From contig CAUERX010000002.1 of the NCBI GenBank assembly GCA_959020415.1, positions 1 to 64,000 on the forward strand: a stretch of 64,000 bases of DNA. Reading direction: 5' to 3'. The DNA is from an uncultured bacterium (GTDB lineage Bacteria; Bacillota_I; Bacilli_A; RF39; UBA660). The notes under the pieces were generated by a model, which saw nothing but the letters and a program-made list of their open reading frames with translations, was not told where the DNA came from and searched no databases. Position numbers and translations under genes: made by a program. Below are positions 36,504 to 45,707 of the stretch, piece after piece (within the stretch, counting starts at the first letter, position 1; each line of letters begins with the position of its first letter).

Positions 36504-36938
36504 TTAATCCACTCCTTTTGCACATATTTTAATAAACTCTTTAAATATATTGTTCATATTTTCGTCTTTTTTATATAAATATTCTGGGTGGAAGCGAAGT
36601 CCCATGTAAAACTTTTTACTTTCTGCTTCTACTCCGTCAGTATATCCGTCATTGCAAAAAGCGACTTTTTTTAAACTAGGGGTAACGTTTACGACTTTTT
36701 TATGTATTGAGTTAACCATTATATTTTCCTTTTTTATAATAGAATACAATTTAGATCTTTTATTTATTTTTATATTATGAACATAATCTTCCCCTGGTTT
36801 CCGATGATCCTCTGGATTTATTATTTTTTTATTTGTGCCGCCTAGAGCTCTAACAATGTTATTTTGTCCAACACAAAAGCCCATAATTGGTATATCTTTA
36901 TCATATGCATATTTACAAATCCAACTTTCTAAAATCAT
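36504..36938 (-). pseudogene. 5'-truncated class I glutamine amidotransferase (PuuD/peptidase C26-like)
   Basis: The 144 aa correspond to the C-terminal part of a gamma-glutamyl hydrolase of the C26 family. The nucleophile Cys is in IMGFCVGQNNIVRALGGT near residue 18. The catalytic His-x-Glu is in GLRFHPEYLY near residue 116. About 90 N-terminal residues found in family members are missing. No ribosome-binding site precedes the first ATG, and upstream sequence is AT-rich non-coding. It is probably a truncated, inactive remnant, although the catalytic residues survive. It abuts rsmA (one-base gap). Confidence 0.65.
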
Positions 36939-37024
36939 TCATAAATATTTATTATTATGGTATTAGTATAGCATTTATCATTATTAAGTACAAGATTAGT
37001 ATAATTTTTCAGCAAAAAAGGGAT

Positions 37025-37726
37025 TTACCATCCCCATCTTTGTACGCTATATTTAACGTTCGAACTGGTTGCAGAATAAACACCTTTACTTGTTTCACTT
37101 ATAAAGGCTAAGTCCATATGCACGAGGCCATTTTGCCAAGCGGCTTTCATAGCGCCTCCAGTATCCATAACGACAGCGTTAAAGGTTCCTAAGCCCGGAT
37201 TTTGAACTTTAATAATTGTTCCACAGGGAAATTTGTTTAATGCAGCGGCTAAGATTCTAACTTTACCGTACTCATCATCAACGTAGGTTTCGCCATCTCT
37301 AGTTAAACTCCAAGTTTTACCAGATTTGGTACGACATGATAAATTTCCTGTACATCCAGCGCAATCGGCGCCATAACCTGTCATTTTACCAACAAACTGT
37401 CCATAATCTCCTGTTCCCACTTCAACAACAGCATTAACTGGATTTTCAATAATCTCTACCGTATTATTTAAGTTATCCTTATAAGCAAGACCTTTTTTGC
37501 CTTCCTTTTTTGTTATGGTCATATCTTTTGGTAATTTGCTATTATATATAGTAGTTGTATCGTAGGCAAGCTCTGTAATTGAGGCTGCCGAGTTTTTCGT
37601 TTGATTTATATTATCAACTTCGATTTTCTCTTCTGAAAATAGCGATCCAGAATTAAATAATCCTGCGACTGAAATGGATACAATTGATACCCATTTTGAA
37701 ATCAGCCCCAGTAAATATGTATTCAT
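37025..37726 (-). CDS. Secreted 3D-domain protein (YabE/RlpA-like barrel)
   Basis: Probable cell-wall-acting protein. An N-terminal hydrophobic segment (residues 1-25) would export or anchor it. The C-terminal 3D domain contains GKMTGYGADCAGCTGNLSC, ILAAALNKFPCGTIIKVQN and FNAVVMDTGGAM; the Asp residues of the 3D barrel are partly conserved. Four Cys (CAGC, CRT, FPC) may pair. The ATG at 37726 follows GGAGGT; a longer frame to 37789 crosses the promoter. It corresponds to yabE beside tatD in Bacilli but lacks the G5/DUF348 repeats. Confidence 0.85.
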   Translation of the reverse strand: MNTYLLGLISKWVSIVSISVAGLFNSGSLFSEEKIEVDNINQTKNSAASITELAYDTTTIYNSKLPKDMTITKKEGKKGLAYKDNLNNTVEIIENPVNAVVEVGTGDYGQFVGKMTGYGADCAGCTGNLSCRTKSGKTWSLTRDGETYVDDEYGKVRILAAALNKFPCGTIIKVQNPGLGTFNAVVMDTGGAMKAAWQNGLVHMDLAFISETSKGVYSATSSNVKYSVQRWGW

Positions 37727-37760
37727 AAATACCTCCATCTCAAAATTGAAACCGAAGCCT

Positions 37761-37789
37761 ATTATAGCATAACTATATATTGATGTCAA
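37761..37789 (-). promoter_or_regulatory. Consensus promoter of the 3D-domain gene
   Basis: Perfect TTGACA (37784-37789), 17-base spacer and perfect TATAAT (37761-37766) on the minus strand. The -35 and part of the spacer lie inside the 3' end of tatD. Confidence 0.85.
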
Positions 37790-38531
37790 ATAGAGATAAT
37801 GCGTTTTGCGTTGTAATATCTAGTGTTTTTTCCAAATTTATACATTTTAGCTCTGCTATTTTTTCAGCAACATATTTAATATTATTTGGTTCGTTTTTAT
37901 GACCTCTAAATGGTTCTGGAGTTAAATATGGACTATCTGTTTCTAAAACAAAATGTTTTAAATCTAGTTCTTTAACTATTTCTTTTAATTTCTTTTCGTT
38001 TTTAAAAGTTAAAATGCCACCAATTCCAAAATATGTATTTAAGGGAATAAAGCGCTTTGCCATCTCTAGACTGCCACTGTAACAATGAAGGTCACATTTA
38101 ATATTTTGATTTTTATATTCTTTTAAAATATTGTATGTATCTTCTATCGCTTCGCGACTATGGATAACAATAGTTTTGTTATATTTATTTGCAAGGTCTA
38201 TTTGTTTAATAAACAAATTTATCTGCTTAGCTTTATTGTCTTTAGTATAGTAATAATCAAGCCCTATTTCACCAACACCAACTATCTTGGGATGTTTTAG
38301 ACTGTTTTCAATTTTCACTAAATCTTCTTTAGTGTATGTACTAGCAAACTCTGGATGTATACCAACTGTCCCATAGATATTTGGATATTTATTACAAAGT
38401 TTTATTATATCGTCTACATCATTAGGACTAGCAGTACTTACTATCATAATATTATTTCCCATATTTTTTATGACTTCTTCTCTATTTTCATAATCTTCTT
38501 TGCCTAAATGGCAATGTGTATCTATCATCAT
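37773..38531 (-). CDS. tatD: TatD-family metal-dependent hydrolase (DNase)
   Basis: Mg-dependent 3'-5' nuclease of the TIM-barrel amidohydrolase group. DTHCHLGKEDY at the start supplies two metal-binding His. GEIGLDYYYTKD, VIHSREA, CHCYSG-like LHCYSGS and ETDSPYLTPEPFRG near residue 202 complete the site. The ATG at 38531 follows AGGTGAT; a GTG three codons upstream is also possible. It belongs to the conserved metS-tatD-yabE-ksgA neighbourhood, here separated from metG by an insertion. Confidence 0.95.
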   Translation of the reverse strand: MMIDTHCHLGKEDYENREEVIKNMGNNIMIVSTASPNDVDDIIKLCNKYPNIYGTVGIHPEFASTYTKEDLVKIENSLKHPKIVGVGEIGLDYYYTKDNKAKQINLFIKQIDLANKYNKTIVIHSREAIEDTYNILKEYKNQNIKCDLHCYSGSLEMAKRFIPLNTYFGIGGILTFKNEKKLKEIVKELDLKHFVLETDSPYLTPEPFRGHKNEPNNIKYVAEKIAELKCINLEKTLDITTQNALSLFDINI

Positions 38532-38542
38532 TTTTATCACCT

Positions 38543-38576
38543 AAAAAGATTATACCATAAATCGATATAATCTTTT
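38543..38576 (-). terminator. Terminator of the 38575 small membrane gene
   Basis: AAAAGATTATA/TATAATCTTTTT hairpin running from the stop codon, ending in a T run on the minus strand. Confidence 0.8.
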
Positions 38577-38739
38577 AATGAGTCTTAATGTAAATAAATC
38601 TTACGAAACATCCAATCAAAAATATTAAATAAGCAAAATCAACAAGGGTAAATTGACTGACTAAATTAATTGTTAAAACTAGTATTATACCTATAAATAA
38701 CAAACTAATGATACTACTTTCCCTATCTTTCGTAATCAT
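38575..38739 (-). CDS. Small two-helix membrane protein, 54 aa
   Basis: Starts MITKDRESSIIS after a GGGGAGAC ribosome-binding site. It consists mainly of two hydrophobic helices (about residues 10-29 and 32-49) with a short polar connection, ending IYIKTH. No family is recognised. A longer frame from 38778 would lack a ribosome-binding site. It is a single short transcript with its own terminator upstream of tatD. Confidence 0.6.
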   Translation of the reverse strand: MITKDRESSIISLLFIGIILVLTINLVSQFTLVDFAYLIFLIGCFVRFIYIKTH

Positions 38740-38778
38740 TGTCTCCCCTTCTATACAAGTCCTATTTAAATATAACAT

Positions 38779-39105
38779 TTAATGTTAATATTTTCAATTG
38801 TTTCTATTCGACAATTTCCTACACTTTACAACGTTCGCGTAAACTTATTGCTAATTTTAAATAATCTTAGGTAATTATAAGTTAAACGATAGTAGTTTAT
38901 ATTGTTCATAAATCGATAACAATTTTATTATCCAGTTTAAATTTTATAGAACCTTCAGATTTCTGTAATCCTTAAATTTTTGTGTTTTTGAAATTAGTAC
39001 TAATGATTTTTCGTCATTAATATAAGTAAAATACATCATATTTTCATTGATTATATAATACATTTCTTAAATTGTTGTCAAAAGAAAAGTCAAAATAATT
39101 TGACT
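38779..39105. other. Gene-free stretch with a possible broken mini-gene
   Basis: The 327 bases hold no convincing gene. On the minus strand ATG 39063 opens a 39-codon frame (MYYIINENMMYFTYINDEKS) to a TAA at 38944. One frame over, sequence reading SEGSIKFKLDNKIVIDL continues to a TGA at 38906. The two may be one small protein broken by a frameshift. The ribosome-binding site is weak. The rest is AT-rich with no clear signal. Confidence 0.35.
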
Positions 39106-40941
39106 TTAAAATCTTTTTATCATTCGTTTTATTTCAGAATCTAGTTTAGACTTCATTATACAATCAGCAAAGCCATCTTTTAAATAATGGAGTTTAATTC
39201 CTTCTTTGTTATCATTTATCATAACAACGACAGGTGTTTTAAAACCTTTGATTTTTTGTAATTCTTGAAGAATGGCAAGAGCGCTATAATTTGGCATTTC
39301 ATCATCTAGAATAATTAAATCATATTTTGCCTTAGCTCGCACTTTCTCAATACAATCTCTACCAAATATAGAAGAATTTACGACTATATCTTCATTTTCG
39401 AATTTCTTTACTATTTTTTGTAATTCCATATCATCATCATCAATAACTAGAATTTTTTTATTGCCATATATAGTCTGTTCATAATTTTCAAGTTTTTTGC
39501 TAAGTTCTGTTTCTTCGGTTTCAACTATTTTTTGATCTAAGACAACAGTAAAAGTGGTTCCCTGATTGATTTCACTTTTGACCATTAAACTACCACCAAG
39601 CATATTAATAATTTTTTTAATGCCTTTAAAATCTAATTCTTTTTCATCAAGCTTATCAATATCTATTCCTTTTAAATTTTCTGGATTTGTACTTAAAATG
39701 TCATTCACTTTATTGACATCCATACCTGTACCAGAATCTTCAATATTAATAATTAATCTACATATATTATATTTTATAATAGCACTAACATCCAAATTGA
39801 TAAATCCATCTGTTGTATTTTGAACGGAATTCATGAGTAACGATGATATAGCTTGTTTTAATTTTATTGCATCACCATATAGGAAATCCGGAATCGTATT
39901 ACTCATAGTAAAATTATATTTGATTTCTGGATTTATATCTGCTTTTATCCGATAGCTAAGTTCCTTAAATAAATTGCCAACATTATATTTGTTTTCAAAA
40001 ATTTTAATTTTTTGAGTATCCATACTCGAAATGTTTAAAGCACTATTTATAATATAGTCAATTTGATTACTATAATTGTTAATTATCATTGAATCGTGCT
40101 TCAATGATTCAACATCTTTAGATTCTATCATTTCCCGGCTAATTGTAACGATTTGTCTTACCGGATTTTTAATATCTTGAGTTATTCTAAATAAGAATTT
40201 CGAAGTATCTTCGTTGGATTTTTCTATAAGTTTTTTATTTTTATATAATTCGCCAATTAGTTGGGCATCAGGATTTTCAATAGTATGAAACATTAATGCG
40301 GTTATAAATGCAAATGTTGAATTAATTAAAATTATCCCCGGGTTAACATTTCTAATTATCAAAACAATAATCATTAATACTATTAATACAAACAATGGAT
40401 AATATTGTTTATTCCTAATATTCTTCCTATTTTTTAGCACACAGAAAATGTCAAAGATAATTGAAAATCCGCCAAAAATTACTAATAATGATGTTGCTGG
40501 ACCATAACTATAAACATAATTACCATCATTAAAGTATTCTAATGGTAAGATTAAGGTTAACGCAAACAAGATCAAATATATAATACCAGCAACTATAATA
40601 AATCTACGTTTATATTTATCAAGTTCTTTTTTTATTTTATGATGCTGACTAAAAGTTATATAAAATATATAAAAAGTAAAAACAAATAACCAGGTTAACA
40701 TATATATTATAAAAAATCTGTTACAAATTATACACATTAAAGTATTAAACGTCGTGGTACCATTATTATATGTAAAATAACAACACGCTAATTCTAACAG
40801 TAAACCAAAAACGTTAATTACAACTAATATGCTATATATTTTATTTTCCATGTTATCAATTCGTCTTTTAGAAAAATATAAAATCAATAACATAATACTA
40901 TAAACTAAACAACATGTTATTACTGAAACACCTATGACCAT
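39106..40941 (-). CDS. Membrane sensor with histidine-kinase-like and receiver domains (no phospho-acceptor His)
   Basis: Residues 1-220 form about seven membrane helices. A dimerisation helix follows, but the H-box reads FRITQDIKNP (251-260), with Gln255 where His is expected. The ATPase domain retains N371 (N box), DSGTGM (402-407) and a GGSLMVKSEINQGTTF G2 region. A receiver domain closes the protein (about 496-611): acidic pair D501/D502, phospho-acceptor D546, K597; the conserved Thr/Ser position appears to be Ile575. It is orphaned, with no response regulator or output gene beside it. It may be a pseudokinase or act through dimers. It lies in an insertion between metG and tatD. Confidence 0.88.
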   Translation of the reverse strand: MVIGVSVITCCLVYSIMLLILYFSKRRIDNMENKIYSILVVINVFGLLLELACCYFTYNNGTTTFNTLMCIICNRFFIIYMLTWLFVFTFYIFYITFSQHHKIKKELDKYKRRFIIVAGIIYLILFALTLILPLEYFNDGNYVYSYGPATSLLVIFGGFSIIFDIFCVLKNRKNIRNKQYYPLFVLIVLMIIVLIIRNVNPGIILINSTFAFITALMFHTIENPDAQLIGELYKNKKLIEKSNEDTSKFLFRITQDIKNPVRQIVTISREMIESKDVESLKHDSMIINNYSNQIDYIINSALNISSMDTQKIKIFENKYNVGNLFKELSYRIKADINPEIKYNFTMSNTIPDFLYGDAIKLKQAISSLLMNSVQNTTDGFINLDVSAIIKYNICRLIINIEDSGTGMDVNKVNDILSTNPENLKGIDIDKLDEKELDFKGIKKIINMLGGSLMVKSEINQGTTFTVVLDQKIVETEETELSKKLENYEQTIYGNKKILVIDDDDMELQKIVKKFENEDIVVNSSIFGRDCIEKVRAKAKYDLIILDDEMPNYSALAILQELQKIKGFKTPVVVMINDNKEGIKLHYLKDGFADCIMKSKLDSEIKRMIKRF

Positions 40942-41025
40942 TTTTTACCTCCCTAACTATTTACATTATAACACGCCTATTTTTAGAAGTAAATTTATTA
41001 TCTTAATTTTATAATAATAATAATA

Positions 41026-41058
41026 AAAAATAATGAGCTAATTACTCATTATTTTTTT
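41026..41058 (-). terminator. Terminator of the acyl-CoA synthetase gene
   Basis: AAAAATAATGAG/CTCATTATTTTTT hairpin, A/T flanked, immediately downstream of the ligase gene on the minus strand. Confidence 0.85.
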
Positions 41059-41060
41059 AA

Positions 41061-43028
41061 TTATTGATTACTAATCAAGGCACCTCTACGATAAACATGC
41101 TTCCCTTCTTTTTCAGCCTTTGATTTGGCTTCAGCATCTTCACGAAGGGCTAGAACATCTATCTTACCAGAGTTTGTTAATGGTAAAGAAGGTAAACATT
41201 CATAATCAAGTGGGCATTTATAATCAGCAAGTTCGCTTTCACACATTAAATTAGCGGTATCTTCAATGTCACGAATATCCTGAGGATGATCTTTATCTAA
41301 TAAAGTATAATATACTTTTATAACAGTTCCTCTTTCTTCATCTGGATCATCATAAACAATGGCCTTACAAGCATCTATTCGACTATCTTTTAAAATTACA
41401 TCTTCAATTTCCAGTGGAGTTATCTTAAAACCATCATGACCGACACTAACATATTTTTCTCTATCTATAAAATAAACATATCCATCCTCATCAATATAAC
41501 CAAGATCCCCTGTGTGAAGCCATTCCGTACCATCACTATGTGTTCTTTTTGCAATATTGGTCGCTTCTTCGTCGTTTTGATAACCTACCATTACATTATC
41601 ACCTTGAACGCATAACTCACCAATCTGATCTTCAGTCACATTATCTATTTGATCATTCGGGACATATTTTAATTCTTCATATTCACCAGTTTTTTCATCT
41701 TTTTTAAATACTCCCATATTTTCTAAAGGTAAAATTTGTCCAACTGATCCAATTTTTACACGATGGTTACCAGGCGCTACGCTATTAGCACCGGTTCCTT
41801 CACTTTCGCCATATCCTATATTTATAACTAGCTTGTCTTCTTGATCGCCATAAAATCTTGCTTTATCAAAATCTTTTGGTCTTTCTATTTGTTTTAATTG
41901 CTCATTGGCACGAGCTAACTGTGTTTTATTTAATGAATCTCCACCAACAATGAAATTAATCATACTATGTGGATTTTCTTTCCATTCTTGGCTATTTAAA
42001 AGAGCAGATACATGATTCGGAGCACAAGCCAAAGTATGTGGATCAAATCTTACTAAGTCTTCAACCATTTGTAACTGATAAGGTTTTTTAAGACTCATAG
42101 CCGTTGGATCTGGGTTAAGCCTAACTTCATTGCCTAAAGCAAATGGTAACATAGAACCATCGGCCATTCCATAAGCAATAGAAATTGGCATAATATCATA
42201 CCAGCGAGCTTCTTCTGGAAAAATTCCTGTTAAAATACATTGGGTTGCTGCAGTAATAATATTTCTACTAGATAATACTACGTTTTTAGGTAACCCTGTT
42301 GTTGATCCTCCAGTTGATACTGTAGCTACTGGCATATCAGATGTATAATCTTGGAAAACTAAACCACGACTATGAGAACCATCTTTTATAAATCTTTTCC
42401 AAGAATAGTAATCTCGAAAATTACTTTTTTGTCTATCAAACATGGCAGCACGGATAGTATCATTTTTTAAAATAGAATTTAATGATATTGAACTACTTGC
42501 TGGCAAACCGATAACCGTTTTAGCTGGCGTATTTGCAATAACATCACCTATTTTGTCTAAAACGTGTTGTTTTCTATACTGTTTTGTTCTTCTATTATAG
42601 GTTTTTACAACACCATCAAAGCCAATTACTAAGTCAGAATTGGCTTTGTTGATTTTGTGTTCAATTGCTTTTTCTCCATATCTTGGATCAACTAAACTAG
42701 CTACTGCACCAATTCTACTAGCACCAACTAATATATAGAAAGCTTCCGGTAAAGTAGGCGCAACAACGGTAACATAGTCTCCTTCTTTTACCCCATAGTG
42801 GTCTAAAGCTAAAGCTACTTGCGTACTTTTGTCTAGAAATTTTTGATATGAAATACGATTATCAAAATAATTTATAGCCGGTAAATGTAGGCGCCCTTCA
42901 TTTTGATAATGAAGAAAATCATATAGAGTCACGTCTGGAATTTCACGTGATAACATTTCTGGTTCATAAAAGTCTTCATGGTTTCTATCCTTTGACGGAT
43001 ATCCAGTTTTTTCTTTTTGCATACTCAT
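41061..43028 (-). CDS. AMP-dependent acyl-CoA synthetase/ligase (ANL superfamily)
   Basis: Activates a carboxylic acid through an acyl-AMP, probably to its CoA thioester. The phosphate-binding A3 motif is STGGSTTGLPKNVVLS near residue 240. GYGESEG is the A5-like motif, HTGDLGYIDEDGYVYFIDRE is A7/A8, and LTNSGKID near residue 625 holds the catalytic Lys. At 655 aa it is long for the family, with extra loops around residues 140-215. Substrate is unknown; long-chain fatty acids are a guess. It is a single-gene unit with promoter and terminator. In-frame ATG codons at residues 1 and 3 give a minor start ambiguity. Confidence 0.88.
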   Translation of the reverse strand: MSMQKEKTGYPSKDRNHEDFYEPEMLSREIPDVTLYDFLHYQNEGRLHLPAINYFDNRISYQKFLDKSTQVALALDHYGVKEGDYVTVVAPTLPEAFYILVGASRIGAVASLVDPRYGEKAIEHKINKANSDLVIGFDGVVKTYNRRTKQYRKQHVLDKIGDVIANTPAKTVIGLPASSSISLNSILKNDTIRAAMFDRQKSNFRDYYSWKRFIKDGSHSRGLVFQDYTSDMPVATVSTGGSTTGLPKNVVLSSRNIITAATQCILTGIFPEEARWYDIMPISIAYGMADGSMLPFALGNEVRLNPDPTAMSLKKPYQLQMVEDLVRFDPHTLACAPNHVSALLNSQEWKENPHSMINFIVGGDSLNKTQLARANEQLKQIERPKDFDKARFYGDQEDKLVINIGYGESEGTGANSVAPGNHRVKIGSVGQILPLENMGVFKKDEKTGEYEELKYVPNDQIDNVTEDQIGELCVQGDNVMVGYQNDEEATNIAKRTHSDGTEWLHTGDLGYIDEDGYVYFIDREKYVSVGHDGFKITPLEIEDVILKDSRIDACKAIVYDDPDEERGTVIKVYYTLLDKDHPQDIRDIEDTANLMCESELADYKCPLDYECLPSLPLTNSGKIDVLALREDAEAKSKAEKEGKHVYRRGALISNQ

Positions 43029-43108
43029 TTATATTCCCCCTTCGATGCTATAGTAATATATTTTACTACTTGATATACAACCTCTTTTTATTTCATTTTA
43101 CTATAATT

Positions 43109-43138
43109 ATAATATATCACCGTCCTTCTTTCTGTCAA
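43109..43138 (-). promoter_or_regulatory. Promoter of the acyl-CoA synthetase gene
   Basis: Perfect -35 TTGACA (43133-43138), 18-base spacer, -10 TATTAT (43109-43114) on the minus strand. Confidence 0.6.
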
Positions 43139-43185
43139 GTCCTGTTTTTCAATAGTGTCATTTGTATTGCCTAAATTTGGAATAT

Positions 43186-43205
43186 AAAAAAGCCCTTTGG
43201 CTTTT
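43186..43205 (-). terminator. Terminator of the dut-nrnB-metG operon
   Basis: AAAAGCC/GGCTTTT hairpin with a four-to-five-base loop and a T run on the minus strand, just after metG. Confidence 0.8.
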
Positions 43206-43210
43206 CTTGT

Positions 43211-44761
43211 TTAATTATTGATTTCCTCGAGTTTTTTTTCTTTATCGATTCTAGCAAACAAAACCTCTGGTTCATTTAGTTTAATTCCGCTATCCATACC
43301 ATCAAAATTATCTACTGAATCAATAGTCCTATTTTGGGTATTTAATTGTTTAAATATCTCGTCAGATGTTTCTGGTAAGAAAGCTTGTAAAAATACGGTT
43401 GCCGTTCTAATTGCTTCAAGCAAATTATAAATAACAGTTTTTAATCTTTCTTGTTGTGCTTCGTCTTTGGCTAATACCCATGGAATTGTTTCATCAATAT
43501 ATTTATTACTTCTTCGATAAATGTCAAATATGGCAGCAAGGGCTTCTGATACTTTTAGCTCGTTCATTTTAGTTTCAACTTTATTTTTTAAATCTTTAAC
43601 TAAGTTTATAAGTTCATCGTCTTCGGCTTTTTTAGCTAAAGGTTCATAAACAATACCACCAAAGTATTTATGGGCCATAGTAATAGTACGGTTGACTAGG
43701 TTACCTAAGGTATTGGCTAAATCAGAATTGTATCTATCGATTATTAAATCCGCTCCAATATTTCCATCATGGGATATTCCTAATTCACTTAATAAATAAT
43801 ATCTAACAGCATCTGTACCAAAATAGTTTACTAAATCATCAGCATATAAAGTATTTCCCTTTGATTTACTCATCTTTTCACCTTTTGAATCAACGAAAAA
43901 TGGATGAGCAAAAACTTGTTTTGGGATTGGTAAATTTAAGGCTTTTAACATAATTGGCCAATAAATTGAGTGAAATCTTAAAATATCCTTACCAACTACA
44001 TGGACATTTGCTGGCCAATACTTATTAAATTCATTGTCGTTTGTTAAATAACCGGCAAAAGTAATATAGTTTGTTAAAGCATCTAACCAAACGTAGATAA
44101 CATGTTTTTCATCGAAAGGAACTTTTATTCCCCAGTCAAAAGTGGTTCTTGAAACACATAAATCATCTAGCCCTTTATCAATAAAATTAAGCATTTCATT
44201 ACGTCTAGTACTTGGAACAATAAAATCAGGATTATCTAAAATATGTTTTTTTAACCAATCTTCGTATTTTTTTAATTTTAAGAAATAAGCTTCTTCACTA
44301 GTTTGGTGGACTTTTCTTCCACAATCTGGACATTTACCATCTACGAGCTGAGACTTAGTAAAGAATGATTCACATGGGGTACAATAAAGACCTTCATACT
44401 TTCCTTTGTAAATATCACCTTGTTCATAAAGCTGCTTAAATATTTTTTGAACGACCTCTTTATGATTATTATTGGTTGTTCTGATAAAGCGATCATAATC
44501 AACATTAACTGTTTTTAAAATTCTCTTGACTTCTAGCGCAATTTCATCAACAAATTCTTGGGTTTTTTTATTTTGTTCTTCGGCTTTTAATTCAACTTTT
44601 TGGCCATGTTCATCCATTCCAGTTTGAAAAATAACATCATAGCCAGCTATTTTTTTATATCTGGCAATCGCATCAGTTAAGACTGCTGTATAGGCATTAC
44701 CAATTTGAGGTTTGCCTGATGCATAAAATATTGGGGTTGTTATATAAAATGTTTTATTCAT
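43211..44761 (-). CDS. metG: Methionyl-tRNA synthetase
   Basis: Charges tRNA-Met. The N-terminal class I signature is ASGKPQIGNAYTA. The usual HIGH/HIGN reads QIGN (residues 19-22), so the first His is Gln. The zinc knuckle is CTPC...CPDC near residue 125, and KMSKSKGNT lies near residue 298. At 516 aa it lacks the C-terminal tRNA-binding (Trbp111-like) domain. ATG at 44761 follows AAAGGAGG; the frame extends upstream into nrnB. It is the last gene of a T-box-controlled operon. Confidence 0.95.
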   Translation of the reverse strand: MNKTFYITTPIFYASGKPQIGNAYTAVLTDAIARYKKIAGYDVIFQTGMDEHGQKVELKAEEQNKKTQEFVDEIALEVKRILKTVNVDYDRFIRTTNNNHKEVVQKIFKQLYEQGDIYKGKYEGLYCTPCESFFTKSQLVDGKCPDCGRKVHQTSEEAYFLKLKKYEDWLKKHILDNPDFIVPSTRRNEMLNFIDKGLDDLCVSRTTFDWGIKVPFDEKHVIYVWLDALTNYITFAGYLTNDNEFNKYWPANVHVVGKDILRFHSIYWPIMLKALNLPIPKQVFAHPFFVDSKGEKMSKSKGNTLYADDLVNYFGTDAVRYYLLSELGISHDGNIGADLIIDRYNSDLANTLGNLVNRTITMAHKYFGGIVYEPLAKKAEDDELINLVKDLKNKVETKMNELKVSEALAAIFDIYRRSNKYIDETIPWVLAKDEAQQERLKTVIYNLLEAIRTATVFLQAFLPETSDEIFKQLNTQNRTIDSVDNFDGMDSGIKLNEPEVLFARIDKEKKLEEINN

Positions 44762-45707
44762 GTTTTTCTTCCTCCTTTGGGTCTTCAGTGAACTCAATAT
44801 CATTAAAAATTAATTTAGTTATGTTTTTTAATAAGTTTTCTGGTAGTGGACTGCCTGAAGCATTTTTATGACCACCTCCGCCATATTTTGCTGAAAAAAT
44901 AGAGAGGTCTACCTTGTTGTCACTACGATAACTAATACTTTTTGAAACATTAATTATAATAACAAAATCTAAATTGGGATTTTTGCTAGCTAAATAATGT
45001 CCTAAATCACTACGATATTTTTCAGCATAGACAATTCCTACTTGGTGGCCATCTAATTTGGCTTTGATGACTTCTTTTTCTCTACTTTCAAGATAATTAT
45101 TCATTTTATCTTTTTCTAATTTTATTAAGAATAGTTCCTGATCATTATATTTAAATTCTTCATTATTTTCTAAAAATTTTAAAAAGTAATCAATGTAATT
45201 ATCACGGCCTAAAATGCTAAATAGGGCATCAATGTTATGGGCTATTTTATCGTCTTCCGTTTTAAAATCATAAGTATCAATAAGACGAACCTGGTTTACT
45301 AACCCTTCTGTTACTTTTTTGTGAAGAATTTCATTATTAGAAATACTCTTTAAATAATTATAATAAATACTGGTTGCGCTTTCTTTTTGACTTTCGGTTT
45401 CATCGATAACTGTAGAAAAATCGTATTTATTCAAAGAAAGTGCACTTTTATGATGATCAAACAATTTAACTTTTTTCTTCCACTCTTCACTATTATTAAT
45501 TTCAGCAGCTAATTGTTCAGACATCGACAAATCAATAACATGAATTTCATCATATTTATCAATATTTTCCTTTAAGTTTATGTCGACGTCTTTGGGATTT
45601 AATAATAATCTATCAAAATTTTGATAAACTAGTTTGGCTAATATTATTGGGGTAATTCCATCCGGATCAGCTATATGTGTAATTATAAGTAATTTTTTAT
45701 CTTCCAT
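44754..45707 (-). CDS. DHH/DHHA1 phosphoesterase (NrnB-like oligoribonuclease)
   Basis: Predicted Mn-dependent phosphodiesterase degrading short RNA or cyclic dinucleotide products. ITHIADPDGIT near residue 9 is the DHD metal site, LFDHHKS near residue 83 the DHH motif, and YGGGGHKNASGSPLP near residue 280 the DHHA1 substrate loop. NrnB of B. subtilis is the closest characterised type by layout; NrnA or other DHH phosphatases are alternatives. ATG at 45707 (AAGGAGG upstream) overlaps the dut stop by 11 bases, and the end overlaps metG by 8, so all three genes are coupled. Confidence 0.87.
   Translation of the reverse strand: MEDKKLLIITHIADPDGITPIILAKLVYQNFDRLLLNPKDVDINLKENIDKYDEIHVIDLSMSEQLAAEINNSEEWKKKVKLFDHHKSALSLNKYDFSTVIDETESQKESATSIYYNYLKSISNNEILHKKVTEGLVNQVRLIDTYDFKTEDDKIAHNIDALFSILGRDNYIDYFLKFLENNEEFKYNDQELFLIKLEKDKMNNYLESREKEVIKAKLDGHQVGIVYAEKYRSDLGHYLASKNPNLDFVIIINVSKSISYRSDNKVDLSIFSAKYGGGGHKNASGSPLPENLLKNITKLIFNDIEFTEDPKEEEKHE

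Noticed and set aside
38881..39062. tRNA or small-RNA gene in the gap before the hybrid sensor gene
   Set aside because: No cloverleaf, T-loop GTTCGA pattern or hairpin-terminator pair was found.
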